A DNA stretch of 64,000 nt. Origin: Oceanobacillus chungangensis. GTDB taxonomy: Bacteria; Bacillota; Bacilli; Bacillales; Amphibacillaceae. Made by a program: the position numbers and the translations under genes. Under the pieces are notes generated by a model that was not told the DNA's origin, made no database searches, and saw only the letters and a program-made list of their open reading frames with translations. Of the stretch, positions 9,526 to 19,264 are shown piece after piece (positions within the stretch are counted from its first letter, which is position 1; every line of letters begins with the position of its first letter). The DNA is taken from NCBI RefSeq assembly GCF_003369565.1, contig NZ_PIOD01000005.1:62001-126000 (forward strand). Reading direction: 5' to 3'.

Positions 9526-10680
9526 ATGGCTGCAAATAATCAAAATAAGATACCAAAGGAACTACTTGTTCCATTAGTGCGTAAAGAAGATACGAGTGAA
9601 AAGATCTCTGGTCCAAGCAGAACCTTTGGGCAGGATGCTAGAAGAACTTTTTTCAAAAATAAATTAGCAGTAGTTAGTGTGTTCTTAATTATCATTATTA
9701 TTCTAATGAGTATTTTTGGACCTAGTATGAATGAACATGGTTCTGACGATCAGGATCTAATGAGAGCGAAAATGCCGCCACATGTACCTGTATTGGAAAA
9801 CATTTCTTGGCTTGGTTTTGATGGGACATTAAGCGGAAAGTATCGCGGCGATAATGTAGAAGCGGCGACTGCAAATGCTGTCGCACGTTATGATAATAAC
9901 GAAGAGTTTATTGACATTAAAGTTGTTGATGAAGGTGATGGCAGCAGAAATTCTGCGGTTGTCGATGCAACGTATCATATTTATGATGCAAAAGATATGT
10001 CCGGCGAGTATTTCTGGTTAGGAACAGATACACTCGGACGTGACCAATGGACACGTCTATGGGAAGGTACTAGGGTTTCATTGATCATTGCATTTGTTGC
10101 AGCGGTCATCGGACTTGTAGTAGGTGTTGCTTACGGTGGAATAGCTGGATTCTATGGTGGAAGAATCGATAACGTCATGATGCGGATTATCGAAATTCTT
10201 TCCGGAATACCAACCCTTGTCGTTGTTCTATTAATGATGCTTGTTCTTCAGCCAGGTATAACGTCAATTGTTATTGCCCTCTCGATTACAGGATGGACAG
10301 GGATGGCACGAATTGTGCGCGGGGAAGTTTTAAAACTTAAAAACCAAGAATTTGTCCTTGCTGCACGAACTTTGGGTCAATCAGATGGGAAAGTAATTAT
10401 GAAACATTTATTACCGAATATCAGTGGAATTATCATTATTAATACAATGTTTACAATTCCAGATGCAATCTTCTTTGAAGCCTTCTTAAGCTTCATTGGT
10501 ATGGGTATTGTTCCACCAGATGCGTCGCTTGGTTCATTGATTAATGCAGGTTTTGATAATTTGAGATTATATCCATATCTATTAGTGTACCCAGCAGTCT
10601 TGATTTCGTTAATTATGATTGCATTCAATCTAATTGGTGACGGATTACGTGATGCGTTTGATCCGAAAATGCATAAATAG
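9526..10680 (+). CDS. oppC: Peptide ABC transporter permease OppC with enlarged external loop
   Basis: Second permease subunit of the transporter. After an N-terminal cytoplasmic tail and the first helix (about residues 45-65) there is an extra segment of roughly 75-80 residues before the conserved WLGTDTLGRDQWTR at about 162. The normal five-helix core and EAA loop (LAARTLGQSDGKVIMKHLLP) follow. The paralogue at 25381 has 306 residues and lacks the insert. The insert should face outside, next to the substrate-binding protein. The start has AGGAGGTAATAATTA in front and the stop of oppB directly upstream. Confidence 0.9.
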   Translation: MAANNQNKIPKELLVPLVRKEDTSEKISGPSRTFGQDARRTFFKNKLAVVSVFLIIIIILMSIFGPSMNEHGSDDQDLMRAKMPPHVPVLENISWLGFDGTLSGKYRGDNVEAATANAVARYDNNEEFIDIKVVDEGDGSRNSAVVDATYHIYDAKDMSGEYFWLGTDTLGRDQWTRLWEGTRVSLIIAFVAAVIGLVVGVAYGGIAGFYGGRIDNVMMRIIEILSGIPTLVVVLLMMLVLQPGITSIVIALSITGWTGMARIVRGEVLKLKNQEFVLAARTLGQSDGKVIMKHLLPNISGIIIINTMFTIPDAIFFEAFLSFIGMGIVPPDASLGSLINAGFDNLRLYPYLLVYPAVLISLIMIAFNLIGDGLRDAFDPKMHK

Positions 10681-10698
10681 GAAGGTAGGTGTTATTAA

Positions 10699-11742
10699 AT
10701 GAGTAAATTATTAGAAGTCAAAGATTTAAAAGTATCATTTAACACCTACAATGGCGAGGTACAAGCTGTTCGTGGTGTAAGTTTTGATTTAAATAAAGGA
10801 GAAACTTTAGCAATTGTTGGTGAATCAGGTTCAGGTAAATCTGTAACATCAACAACGCTAATGGGACTGCTTCCGAAACCACATGGATTTGTTAAATCAG
10901 GTCAAATCCTATTTGAGGGAGAAGACCTCGTTAAGAAATCAGCAAAGGAAATGCAGGAAATCCGTGGAAATGATATTGCAATGGTGTTCCAAGACCCGAT
11001 GTCTTCTCTTAATCCAACAATGAAGGTCGGCAATCAGATTATGGAAGGTCTGATTAAACATCAAAACATGAATCGTGCTGATGCAAAGAAAAAAGCAACG
11101 GAGTTACTGGAATTGGTTGGGATTCCCCAGCCAGATGTTCGAATGAACCAATTTCCACATCAATTTTCTGGTGGAATGCGTCAACGTGTTGTTATTGCAA
11201 TTGCACTTGCATGTAACCCTAAATTATTGATTGCAGACGAGCCAACAACAGCACTTGATGTAACCATTCAAGCACAAATTTTGGAATTAATGAAGAAAGT
11301 CCAAGAGGAAACAAATAGTGCGTTAATTTTTATTACACATGACTTAGGTGTAGTTGCGAATGTTGCTGACCGAGTGGCAGTAATGTATGCGGGCAAAGTA
11401 GTAGAGGTTGGAACGGTAGACGACATCTTCTATAATCCGAAGCATCCATATACATGGGGATTACTCGGCTCTATGCCAACACTAGATAGCACAGATGAAG
11501 AACTCTATGCTATTCCTGGAAGTCCTCCAGATTTGCTTAATCCTCCAAAAGGAGATGCATTTGCACCAAGGAATAAGTTCGCTCTTGAAATTGATACTGT
11601 GATGGAGCCACCGATGTTTAAAGTATCGGACACCCATTATGCAGCGACATGGTTGCTTCATGAAGATGCACCGAAAATTGAGCCTCCAGAATCCGTAAAG
11701 CGTAGAATGCAAGGTTTTTCGAAAATGGAAGGTGAACAATAA
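10699..11742 (+). CDS. oppD: Peptide ABC transporter ATPase OppD (operon 1, Cys-less tail)
   Basis: One of the two cytoplasmic ATPases driving peptide uptake. Walker A GESGSGKS is near residue 41, the signature FSGGMRQR near 156 and Walker B LLIADEPT near 176, with the switch His in ITHD. The C-terminal oligopeptide domain has [14 protein letters not shown] and YAATWLL where most relatives, including the paralogue at 26321, carry a CxnCxnC...C cysteine motif. Loss of all four cysteines is, as I recall, typical of the Listeria/Lactobacillus OppD branch. The start is ATG after GGAAGGTAGG. It overlaps oppF by one base. Confidence 0.93.
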   Translation: MSKLLEVKDLKVSFNTYNGEVQAVRGVSFDLNKGETLAIVGESGSGKSVTSTTLMGLLPKPHGFVKSGQILFEGEDLVKKSAKEMQEIRGNDIAMVFQDPMSSLNPTMKVGNQIMEGLIKHQNMNRADAKKKATELLELVGIPQPDVRMNQFPHQFSGGMRQRVVIAIALACNPKLLIADEPTTALDVTIQAQILELMKKVQEETNSALIFITHDLGVVANVADRVAVMYAGKVVEVGTVDDIFYNPKHPYTWGLLGSMPTLDSTDEELYAIPGSPPDLLNPPKGDAFAPRNKFALEIDTVMEPPMFKVSDTHYAATWLLHEDAPKIEPPESVKRRMQGFSKMEGEQ

Positions 11743-12677
11743 TGGCAGAAGATAAAATATTAGAAGTTATTAATTTGCAGAAGCATTTTGATGTTGGACG
11801 AAATAAAACGGTTAAGGCTGTTGATGGTGTATCTTTTGATATTCTTCGTGGTGAAACGTTTGGGCTTGTTGGTGAATCTGGATCAGGAAAGTCAACGACA
11901 GGAAGAACTATTATTCGTCTTTACAATGCAACAGGTGGAGAAGTTAAGTTTAATGGTGAAGATGTTCATGGAAAAAAATCCAAAGAAGAATTATTAAAAT
12001 TCAATCGTAAAATGCAGATGATTTTCCAAGATCCATCTTCTTCACTAAACCCAAGAATGACGGTGCTGGACATTGTCGCAGAGGGATTAGATGTTCATAA
12101 ACTAGTTAAAAACGATAAAGAACGAAAAGAACGTGTGGAAGAATTATTGGAAGTCGTTGGATTAAACCGTGAGCATGCTACAAGATTTCCGCATGAGTTC
12201 AGTGGTGGACAACGACAACGGATAGGGATTGCTCGTGCACTTGCAGTAGAACCCGAGTTCATTATTGCTGATGAACCAATCTCTGCACTTGACGTATCGA
12301 TTCAAGCACAGGTTGTAAACTTGCTGAAGAAATTGCAAAGGGATCGTGGGCTAACGTATTTATTTATTGCGCATGACCTTTCAATGGTAAAATATATTAG
12401 TGATCGAATTGGCGTAATGTATTTAGGAAATCTAGTTGAGCTTGCAGATAGTGAAGAATTGTATAATAATCCAATTCACCCATACACGAAATCACTACTT
12501 TCTGCGATTCCTCTACCAGATCCAGAATATGAACGTAATCGCAAACGTATCACATATGATCCTACAGTTCATGATTCAAGTGAAGAGCCTGAATTTAGAG
12601 AAGTGAGCCCAAGACATTGGGTACGTTGCACAACAAAAGAATTTGAGCAGTACAAGATAGAAGCTGCTAAGAAATAG
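11742..12677 (+). CDS. oppF: Peptide ABC transporter ATPase OppF (operon 1)
   Basis: Partner ATPase of OppD. Walker [10 protein letters not shown] is near residue 42, signature FSGGQRQR near 154, Walker B FIIADEPI near 173, and IAHDLS follows. The C-terminal domain is shortened and keeps only HWVRC of the usual cysteine cluster. The ATG shares its A with the oppD stop (TAATG), which indicates translational coupling. It is the last gene of the operon, followed by a strong terminator. Confidence 0.93.
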   Translation: MAEDKILEVINLQKHFDVGRNKTVKAVDGVSFDILRGETFGLVGESGSGKSTTGRTIIRLYNATGGEVKFNGEDVHGKKSKEELLKFNRKMQMIFQDPSSSLNPRMTVLDIVAEGLDVHKLVKNDKERKERVEELLEVVGLNREHATRFPHEFSGGQRQRIGIARALAVEPEFIIADEPISALDVSIQAQVVNLLKKLQRDRGLTYLFIAHDLSMVKYISDRIGVMYLGNLVELADSEELYNNPIHPYTKSLLSAIPLPDPEYERNRKRITYDPTVHDSSEEPEFREVSPRHWVRCTTKEFEQYKIEAAKK

Positions 12678-12687
12678 AGTATATCGG

Positions 12688-12723
12688 GACATGGAAGCTT
12701 ATTCGCCTCCATGTCTTTTTTTT
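12688..12723 (+). terminator. Terminator of opp operon 1
   Basis: An 8-bp stem GACATGGA / TCCATGTC is followed by eight T. Confidence 0.9.
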
Positions 12724-12782
12724 ATCCGCAAATATATATCATTATCAATTAAATTTACATAATAAACTAATTTATGAATTGT

Positions 12783-12810
12783 TTGACAATTATTTAGAGT
12801 TATGTATAAA
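12783..12810 (+). promoter_or_regulatory. Promoter of the TRAP transporter operon
   Basis: Consensus TTGACA and TATAAA are separated by 16 bp, about 40 bp before the TAXI receptor start. Confidence 0.75.
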
Positions 12811-12849
12811 ATACAACTACAAATATGATTTCATGAAGGGGGAGTTTCT

Positions 12850-13836
12850 GTGAAAAAGAAGTATTTATTACTGGCTATCTTCATGCTCTTTGTAGCAGTA
12901 ATTTTAGCAGCGTGTGGGGAAGAAAGTAATGACGAGGGCGGACAATCAACAGATGGAGAAGAGAAGCCAAAATTCTTAACAATGTTGACTGGTGGAACAA
13001 CTGGTACATACTATCCACTCGGTGGTGAAATGTCGAAGCTTATTACTGATGCAACGGATATTCAAACAGATCCACAATCCTCAAATGCCTCGGCAGATAA
13101 TGTAATCGCTTTACAAGAGGGGGAGGCGGATATTGCTTTTGTACAAACCGACGTAGTTTCCTTTGCTGTTGAAGGAATTAATGCATTTGATGGAAACCCG
13201 GTCGATAATGTTGTAGCAATCGGTGCATTATACCCTGAGACTGTTCAAATTGTTACATCAGCTGATTCAGGAATAAATTCAGTTGAGGATTTAGCTGGGA
13301 AGAAAGTATCCGTAGGTGCTCCAGGTTCTGGAACATACGTAAATGCTGAACAGCTACTGGAAGTTCACGGAATGACAATGGATGATATTAATAAACAGAA
13401 CTTAGATTTTGGTGAATCCACTGGTGGAATTCAAGATGGCAACATTGATGCGGCTTTTATCACAGCAGGTGCACCTACGGGGGCAGTAGATGGGCTAGCA
13501 GCGACAAATAAAATAATAGTCCTGCCAATCGAACAAGATAAAATCGATGCATTGATTGAAAAGTACCCTTACTATGCTGCGGATACTATTCCAGCTGGTA
13601 CGTATGGTCTCGAAGATGAGACAAAGACTGTTGCAGTATTAGCGATGCTAGCAGTAAAGGATAGTCTTTCAGAGGATGTCGTTTACGATATTACAAAGGC
13701 AATCTATGAAGGGGCACCGAATATGGCACATGCTAAAGCTGAATTTATTAAGCTTGAAAATGCAGTAGATGGTATTGGCATCGATCTGCATCCTGGTGCA
13801 GAGAAGTATTATGAAGAAGAAGGGGTCCTAGAGTAG
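12850..13836 (+). CDS. TRAP transporter solute receptor, TAXI family (lipoprotein)
   Basis: Extracellular solute-binding lipoprotein of a tripartite ATP-independent periplasmic-type transporter. The lipobox LAAC puts the lipid on C22. Hallmarks of the TAXI family are the early GGTTGTYYPLGG (about residue 57), QTDVVSFA and SVGAPGSGTYVNA (about 155). The start is GTG with AAGGGGGAG upstream. It is the first gene of a three-gene unit with a DUF1850 protein and a fused permease. TAXI systems often carry C4/C5 dicarboxylates or glutamate, but the substrate here is unknown. Confidence 0.92.
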   Translation: MKKKYLLLAIFMLFVAVILAACGEESNDEGGQSTDGEEKPKFLTMLTGGTTGTYYPLGGEMSKLITDATDIQTDPQSSNASADNVIALQEGEADIAFVQTDVVSFAVEGINAFDGNPVDNVVAIGALYPETVQIVTSADSGINSVEDLAGKKVSVGAPGSGTYVNAEQLLEVHGMTMDDINKQNLDFGESTGGIQDGNIDAAFITAGAPTGAVDGLAATNKIIVLPIEQDKIDALIEKYPYYAADTIPAGTYGLEDETKTVAVLAMLAVKDSLSEDVVYDITKAIYEGAPNMAHAKAEFIKLENAVDGIGIDLHPGAEKYYEEEGVLE

Positions 13837-13945
13837 TTTTTGAGGCAGAAAAGAGTTTATCGAGGCAGGCTTACTAAAAGAATAAGTCGACTCAATCTGC
13901 CGCCTAAAGCTTGAGAATAATCAAGTATCCCAAAAAGAAAATTAG

Positions 13946-13977
13946 GCCGGCGATCATTTTTAGTGATTATTGCCGGC
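13946..13977 (+). terminator. Intercistronic hairpin between receptor and DUF1850 gene
   Basis: GCCGGCGATCA pairs with TGATTATTGCCGGC through GCCGGC and GATCA/TGAT arms. No T-run follows, so it more likely protects the mRNA or attenuates than terminates fully. Confidence 0.45.
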
Positions 13978-14015
13978 TTACATAATTAGCGACTAGATGT
14001 GATTGGGGTTTTACA

Positions 14016-14543
14016 ATGAAATTAACCATTAGGAGAACATTTCTATGTTCGGTGATTCTTTTCATGCTAATGGGAATCCTATTTATTCCTTATCATACTG
14101 CACTTGTATTTTATGTAGAGAATACAAGTGAAATAGCTGCGTATCTTCCTTTAGATAAAGAGGATACGTTCCAAATTATTTTCACACACTCCATTCACTT
14201 AACAGATGTGGTTGAAAAGTATATCGTTACGGATAATTTAGAAATTATGCAGTATGAAATGATTTACGAAGAATTTGGGATCGGCATGCCATCGAACGCG
14301 GAAGAGGGACAAACATACGTATATGAGGATGGAAAGCATCATATTAAGGATGTTGACACGATCTTTCCCTTCATGAATATTAGAAATGGAAAGACCGTAT
14401 CCGAGCATCGGCTCGTTTGGGGGGAAAACGCAGAGCATATCGTCTGGTTCAATCAATATTTTGTTCCGGGTGCATGGTTTAAGGTGAAAGCAACGAAACT
14501 ATCATTATGGGAGCTTATGGAGGGGGTTAAAATCCATGACTGA
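14016..14543 (+). CDS. DUF1850 protein of the TRAP operon
   Basis: This 175-residue protein has an N-terminal membrane anchor (about residues 10-30). An extracytoplasmic DUF1850 domain follows, starting with FTHSIHLTDVVEKY near 57 and the conserved GIGMPS near 89. DUF1850 genes commonly sit between the TAXI receptor and fused permease genes, as here, but their role is not known. GGGG seven bases before the ATG is the likely ribosome site. The 3' end overlaps the permease gene by eight bases, indicating coupling. Confidence 0.85.
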   Translation: MKLTIRRTFLCSVILFMLMGILFIPYHTALVFYVENTSEIAAYLPLDKEDTFQIIFTHSIHLTDVVEKYIVTDNLEIMQYEMIYEEFGIGMPSNAEEGQTYVYEDGKHHIKDVDTIFPFMNIRNGKTVSEHRLVWGENAEHIVWFNQYFVPGAWFKVKATKLSLWELMEGVKIHD

Positions 14544-16542
14544 ATCTAAAAATCATCAGGAACTATCAGCTGAGGAACAAGAGGAAATTATGCAGAAGTT
14601 CGATGCTGAATCGCGAACAAGAAGCATAAAGGGTGCAATGGGAGTTGCTATCTTTATTATCTTAATTGCCTTTTCTGCTTTTCAAATATATACAGGAGCA
14701 TTCGGACAATTCACAGCACAAATCCAGAGAACAATCCATTTAGGCTTCGCATTGGTACTTATTTTTCTGCTATTTCCTAGCAGAGTAAAAGGAAGTAAAC
14801 GAAAAATAGTATGGTATGATTATGCACTCGCATTATTAGCACTCGTTGTTTGTGGTTACTGGCCAGTATTTTATGATACGCTAGTCCAGCAAATTGGTGG
14901 TATTGAAACGGTGCAGGTGATTATTGGTGGCTTGGCAATATTGCTTGTTCTGGAGGCTGCTAGAAGAGTGGTTGGTCTGCCGATTGCAATTATTGCTGTT
15001 GTCTTTATGGCGTACGCCGTGTTTGGGCAATACATGCCAGGAATGCTTGCACACCGGGGACTAAGTGTTTCGCAATTAATTGAAACAATGTTCTTTACAA
15101 CTGATGGAATACTTGGAACACCATTACAGGTTTCTTCTACCTATATTTTCTTATTCCTATTGTTTGGCGCTTTTTTAGTGCAAACAGGGGTTGGAAATTA
15201 CTTTAATGACTTGGCGATTGCAATTGCAGGCCGGCGAATTGGTGGACCTGCTAAGGTTGCAATATTTTCAAGCGCACTAGAAGGAACAATCTCAGGAAGC
15301 TCCGTTGCTAATGTGGTACAATCGGGTTCGTATACAATTCCGATGATGAAACGACTTGGATATAATAAGAACTTCGCCGGAGCGGTTGAGGCTGCCGCAT
15401 CGACAGGTGGTCAGATTATGCCGCCAGTAATGGGAGCCGCGGCATTCTTAATGGTTGAGTTTGCCGGTGTGCCGTATTGGGAAATTGCAAAAGCAGCAGT
15501 CATACCAGCCATATTATATTTTTCAGGTATATGGATCATGACACATTTCGAAGCAAAGAAGCTTGGACTTCTAGGTTTACCAAAAGAAGATATTCCTTCT
15601 AAAAGGGAAGTCTTTAAGAAAATCTATTTACTGTCACCAATACTAGCAATCATTATCTTTTTATCGATGGGATTTAGTATTGAAAGGGCAGCACTATATG
15701 GTATCTTATTTACGATTATTGTAAGTTTGTTTAGAAAGGATACGAGAATAACTCCAGGGAAATTTGTGTTTGCATTAACAGAGGGAGCAAGATCGGCGCT
15801 AGGTGTTGCGGCTGCGACTGCCTGTGCAGGAATTATTGTTGGAGTCGTAACGAAAACCGGGTTAGGTTTAAAATTAGGGAATGGACTTGTTGGCTTAGCA
15901 ACTTCCATCGCGAATTCACCGGAAACAATCCTGTTATTAACATTATTCTTTACGATGGTTACCTCGATTATATTAGGAATGGGTTCACCTACAACAGCAA
16001 ACTATATTATTACATCGACGATTGCTCTGCCAGCAATCCTTGCATTGAATAATCAGCTCGATGTTGCCGTACCGGTTCTGGCTGGTCATATGTTCGTGTT
16101 CTATTTTGGAATTGTAGCCGATATAACACCACCTGTTGCATTAGCAGCATTTGCGGCGACTGGGATATCTGGTGGGGATCCAATTAAGACAGGAATAAAT
16201 GCTTCTAAGTTAGCAATTGCAGCATTTATTATCCCATATATGTTCGTCTTCCAACCTGAACTGTTAATGATTGATACGACTGTTTTAGAAGTATTGTGGA
16301 TAATATTTACAGCCATAACAGGAATGGTTGCGATTGGTGCAGGTCTCATTGGATTTTGGTACAGGAAAATCAATTGGCTAGAGAGAATAATAGCTGTAGT
16401 AGCAGGGCTTTTACTCATCTATCCAGAAGGTGTTACGGATGTAGTTGGTCTCGTCCTATTTGTTGGTATGGTTGTATTCCAATTAATGATAAATAAAGGA
16501 AAATCAAATGATGATAAGTTACTGAAGGCTGGTGGAGAGTGA
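14536..16542 (+). CDS. TRAP transporter fused permease (DctQ-DctM type)
   Basis: Integral membrane permease that uses an ion gradient to import the solute delivered by the TAXI receptor. At 668 residues it fuses the small 4-helix subunit (about 35-160) to the large 12-helix DctM-like subunit. Typical DctM motifs are SSALEGTISGSSVANV (about 255), ASTGGQIMPPVMGAAAF (about 291) and GMGSPTTANYI (about 480). AGGGGG lies ten bases before the ATG. A terminator follows. Confidence 0.94.
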   Translation: MTESKNHQELSAEEQEEIMQKFDAESRTRSIKGAMGVAIFIILIAFSAFQIYTGAFGQFTAQIQRTIHLGFALVLIFLLFPSRVKGSKRKIVWYDYALALLALVVCGYWPVFYDTLVQQIGGIETVQVIIGGLAILLVLEAARRVVGLPIAIIAVVFMAYAVFGQYMPGMLAHRGLSVSQLIETMFFTTDGILGTPLQVSSTYIFLFLLFGAFLVQTGVGNYFNDLAIAIAGRRIGGPAKVAIFSSALEGTISGSSVANVVQSGSYTIPMMKRLGYNKNFAGAVEAAASTGGQIMPPVMGAAAFLMVEFAGVPYWEIAKAAVIPAILYFSGIWIMTHFEAKKLGLLGLPKEDIPSKREVFKKIYLLSPILAIIIFLSMGFSIERAALYGILFTIIVSLFRKDTRITPGKFVFALTEGARSALGVAAATACAGIIVGVVTKTGLGLKLGNGLVGLATSIANSPETILLLTLFFTMVTSIILGMGSPTTANYIITSTIALPAILALNNQLDVAVPVLAGHMFVFYFGIVADITPPVALAAFAATGISGGDPIKTGINASKLAIAAFIIPYMFVFQPELLMIDTTVLEVLWIIFTAITGMVAIGAGLIGFWYRKINWLERIIAVVAGLLLIYPEGVTDVVGLVLFVGMVVFQLMINKGKSNDDKLLKAGGE

Positions 16543-16554
16543 AAATATGTGCAT

Positions 16555-16589
16555 AAAGGTGGCCTGGAATCTTCCACGTCACCTTTTTT
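16555..16589 (+). terminator. Terminator of the TRAP operon
   Basis: AAAGGTG pairs with CACCTTT around an inner hairpin and is followed by TTTTTT. Confidence 0.8.
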
Positions 16590-16660
16590 GGTGGATAACT
16601 TGTTTGTAACTTGTGATTATCCCCCATTTTCTGGGGATAAGTGCATAAATATGTGGATAA
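16590..16660. promoter_or_regulatory. Group of DnaA-box-like sequences
   Basis: TGTGGATAA at 16652-16660 is an exact reverse complement of the DnaA box TTATCCACA. GGTGGATAA (16590-16598) and TGGGGATAA (16632-16640) each differ by one base. TTATCCCCC (16617-16625) differs by two and also forms a hairpin with TGGGGATAA. Another exact TGTGGATAA lies at 17121 inside the next gene. The rest of 16661-16944 shows nothing clear. Confidence 0.45.
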
Positions 16661-16944
16661 AAGTAGAATATTCTTATGATTGTTAATAAAAGAATGATTT
16701 GTTATAGCATTGTAGAACAACATAGCACTTTAGACGTAGTTCGGTATATATCAACAGCCTAATAGAAAAAGCAAATTCATGCGTGTATAATAAATAGTAT
16801 ATGTATGGTAGTTTACTAGTTCACTGCTCGTTAGATAAGTAAATAAAAACCTTCTCTCTACACTTTGAACTAAGGCTGGCTGTCATCTAAGTGTTTTACG
16901 AGTGAAGTTAGAATAAACGGAAGTAGTAAAGGACAGATAAGATT

Positions 16945-17577
16945 ATGAAACGCAAAAAAACGATAAAGAAGGCTTTGTTACAATCCTTTCTAATTATGAT
17001 GCTGTTTTTCGGTGTGTTTCTAGTAATATCGATTTTATCGATTGTTAATTATGATACAAATTATGAAATGGTTAACAAAGGTCCTCGAATATCGGATGAG
17101 GTGTATAATTATCGTCCACTTGTGGATAAGTATGCAGACGAACATGGGATTTCTGATTATGTGGATGTCTTGTTAGCAATTATGATGCAGGAATCTGGTG
17201 GCAGGGGAAATGATCCAATGCAATCATCAGAAAGCTATTGTGGGAAAGTTGGGTGTATTGATGACCCCGAGCTTTCTATTAAACAAGGAGTCTACTATTT
17301 CTCTAAAGTAATGGAGGATGCTAATGGCGACTTGGAATTAGCAATTCAATCGTATAACTTTGGCAAAGGCTTTATTAATTACGTGTTAGAGCAATCAGGA
17401 AGTTATACACAAGAGATTGCAATCGATTTTTCACAGGAAATGTATCAGAATGCACCAGATAAGAGTATTTATAGTTGTTTACGTGAAGAAGCGAAACAGT
17501 ATGATGCATGTTATGGAGATATTTATTATGTTCAATCAGTTATGGCTTATCGAGAGGTATTAGCTGTAGAATTATAA
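16945..17577 (+). CDS. Membrane-anchored lysozyme-like (Pmp23/CwlT-type) muramidase
   Basis: This 210-residue protein has a basic N-terminus and one membrane segment (about residues 12-32). A lysozyme-like domain follows. The catalytic glutamate is in IMMQESGG near residue 91, and GVYYFSKV and LAIQSYNFGKGFI follow as in the Pmp23/CwlT N-terminal family. It should cut glycan strands of peptidoglycan at the outer face of the membrane. Two cysteines near 108 and 113 and two near 182 and 191 could form disulfides. The ribosome site is weak (GGACAGATAAGATT before the ATG). It stands alone after a 400-bp gap. Confidence 0.85.
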   Translation: MKRKKTIKKALLQSFLIMMLFFGVFLVISILSIVNYDTNYEMVNKGPRISDEVYNYRPLVDKYADEHGISDYVDVLLAIMMQESGGRGNDPMQSSESYCGKVGCIDDPELSIKQGVYYFSKVMEDANGDLELAIQSYNFGKGFINYVLEQSGSYTQEIAIDFSQEMYQNAPDKSIYSCLREEAKQYDACYGDIYYVQSVMAYREVLAVEL

Positions 17578-17618
17578 ACATAATGATATGATTAAAGGAA
17601 ATTTAAGGAGGAATTCTA

Positions 17619-17996
17619 ATGGTAAAAGCAATTCAAACAGACAAAGCACCAGCAGCAATTGGACCATATTCGCAAGCAATCGTAGCAGGAGATTTCGTTT
17701 ATGTTTCAGGCCAAATTCCAATTAATCCGGATACATCTGAAGTTGTAGAAGGAATTGAAAAGCAAACAGAGCAAGTATTGAAAAACCTACAAGCTATTTT
17801 AGCTGAAGCAGGTACTGATTTTTCTAGCGTTGTTAAATTCACTATTTATTTAGCTTCAATGGAACATTTTACAACAGTTAATGAAATATACGGGGAATTC
17901 TTAGCAGAACCATATCCGGCCCGTGCAACAGTTGAGGTAAGCCGTTTACCGAAGGATGTCCTAGTTGAGATGGATGTTGTAGCATATACTAAATAG
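17619..17996 (+). CDS. ridA: RidA family reactive imine/enamine deaminase
   Basis: This 125-residue RidA/YjgF/YER057c protein hydrolyses 2-aminoacrylate and related imines, protecting PLP enzymes. The family signatures are all present: the start [18 protein letters not shown], then VYVSGQIP, and the C-terminal [16 protein letters not shown] with its conserved arginine. It is preceded by AAGGAGG. The alcohol dehydrogenase gene starts 13 bp later, so the two are probably co-transcribed. Confidence 0.95.
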   Translation: MVKAIQTDKAPAAIGPYSQAIVAGDFVYVSGQIPINPDTSEVVEGIEKQTEQVLKNLQAILAEAGTDFSSVVKFTIYLASMEHFTTVNEIYGEFLAEPYPARATVEVSRLPKDVLVEMDVVAYTK

Positions 17997-18009
17997 GGGG
18001 AAAGCTCAT

Positions 18010-19182
18010 ATGGATAATTTTACGTATTACAATCCGACAAGATTAATATTTGGAAAAGGCCAATTAGATGCTTTGCCAAATGAAATTGAGCAGTATGGCA
18101 AGAGGGTGCTCGTCGTTTATGGCGGAGGAAGTATCAAGCGCAATGGTATTTACGATAATATTATTAATAAATTAGCGGAAATAAATGCAGTAGTATTTGA
18201 GTTAGCAGGTGTAGAGCCTAACCCAAGAATTTCGACAGTCCGCAAAGGTGTCGAGATTTGTAAAAATGAAGCAATCGATTTTATCTTAGCTGTTGGTGGT
18301 GGAAGCACAATAGATTGTACCAAAGCAATCGCGGTTGGTGCTAAAACTGATATAGACATGTGGGATATTATTACTAGAAAAGCGCGTGCTAAAGATGCCC
18401 TGCCATTTGGTACAGTACTGACGTTAGCCGCGACCGGATCGGAAATGAATAGTGGTTCCGTTATAACAAATTGGGAGACAAAAGAAAAGTATGGATGGGG
18501 AATTGCGCCGTATACCTTTCCGAAATTTTCTATCCTTGATCCGATGCATACGGTTTCCGTTCCACGTGACCAAACAATCTATGGGATAGTCGACATGATG
18601 TCACATGTACTAGAACATTACTTCCATCAGGCAACCAATACGAAAGTTCAAGATCGTTTTTGTGAGGGTATTTTGACGACCGTAATAGAAACAGCGCCAA
18701 AACTACTCGACAATTTAGAGAGTTATGAGTATCGGGAGACGATTATGCTCAGTGGAACGCTAGCATTAAATAATATGCTAAACATTGGCTTCTCTGGTGA
18801 TTGGGCTTCACATAATCTAGAGCATGCAGTTTCCGCAGTCCATGACATTCCACATGGTGGCGGGCTAGCGATTATCTTTCCAAACTGGATGAAGCATGTA
18901 CTTGGCGATGAGAATGCACCACGCTTTAAGCAACTGGCTGTTCGTGTATTCAATGTGGATCCAACTGGGAAGTCAGACAGAGAAGTAGCCCTTGAAGGCA
19001 TTAATCGATTACGAGCGTTTTGGACAAGTATTGGAGCACCAGCAACATTAGCTGATTATGATATTAATGAAAACTCAGTAGAATCTATGGCGGAAAAGAC
19101 AGTTACGATGAGTGCAGAATACGGTGGATTTAAAAAACTTAATAAAGAGGATTCTCTTGCCATCTTTCAAGCGAGCTTGTAA
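18010..19182 (+). CDS. Iron-containing NAD(P)H-dependent alcohol dehydrogenase (YugJ/BdhA-like)
   Basis: Group III alcohol dehydrogenase reducing aldehydes such as butanal. The nucleotide-binding [13 protein letters not shown] is near residue 97. The four metal ligands fall at D195, H199, H268 and H282 by position, in DMMSHVLEH and [16 protein letters not shown]. At 390 residues it matches YugJ/YugK and YqhD-type enzymes. The start ATG follows AGGGGGAAAG. It follows ridA with a 13-bp gap and converges with the MFS gene at a shared terminator. The physiological substrate is not certain. Confidence 0.93.
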   Translation: MDNFTYYNPTRLIFGKGQLDALPNEIEQYGKRVLVVYGGGSIKRNGIYDNIINKLAEINAVVFELAGVEPNPRISTVRKGVEICKNEAIDFILAVGGGSTIDCTKAIAVGAKTDIDMWDIITRKARAKDALPFGTVLTLAATGSEMNSGSVITNWETKEKYGWGIAPYTFPKFSILDPMHTVSVPRDQTIYGIVDMMSHVLEHYFHQATNTKVQDRFCEGILTTVIETAPKLLDNLESYEYRETIMLSGTLALNNMLNIGFSGDWASHNLEHAVSAVHDIPHGGGLAIIFPNWMKHVLGDENAPRFKQLAVRVFNVDPTGKSDREVALEGINRLRAFWTSIGAPATLADYDINENSVESMAEKTVTMSAEYGGFKKLNKEDSLAIFQASL

Positions 19183-19221
19183 TTAACTGATATTTCCTGG
19201 GGAATATTGTAGAATAAAGAT

Positions 19222-19264
19222 AAAAAAAGGAAGCACAAGGTCTTATTTCTCGCGTGCTTCCTTT
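19222..19264. terminator. Bidirectional terminator between adh and MFS genes
   Basis: AAAGGAAGCAC pairs with GTGCTTCCTTT (11 bp). A seven-A tract on the left gives the T-run for the minus strand. The stop codon of the minus-strand MFS gene (19243-19245) lies inside the loop. Confidence 0.85.
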
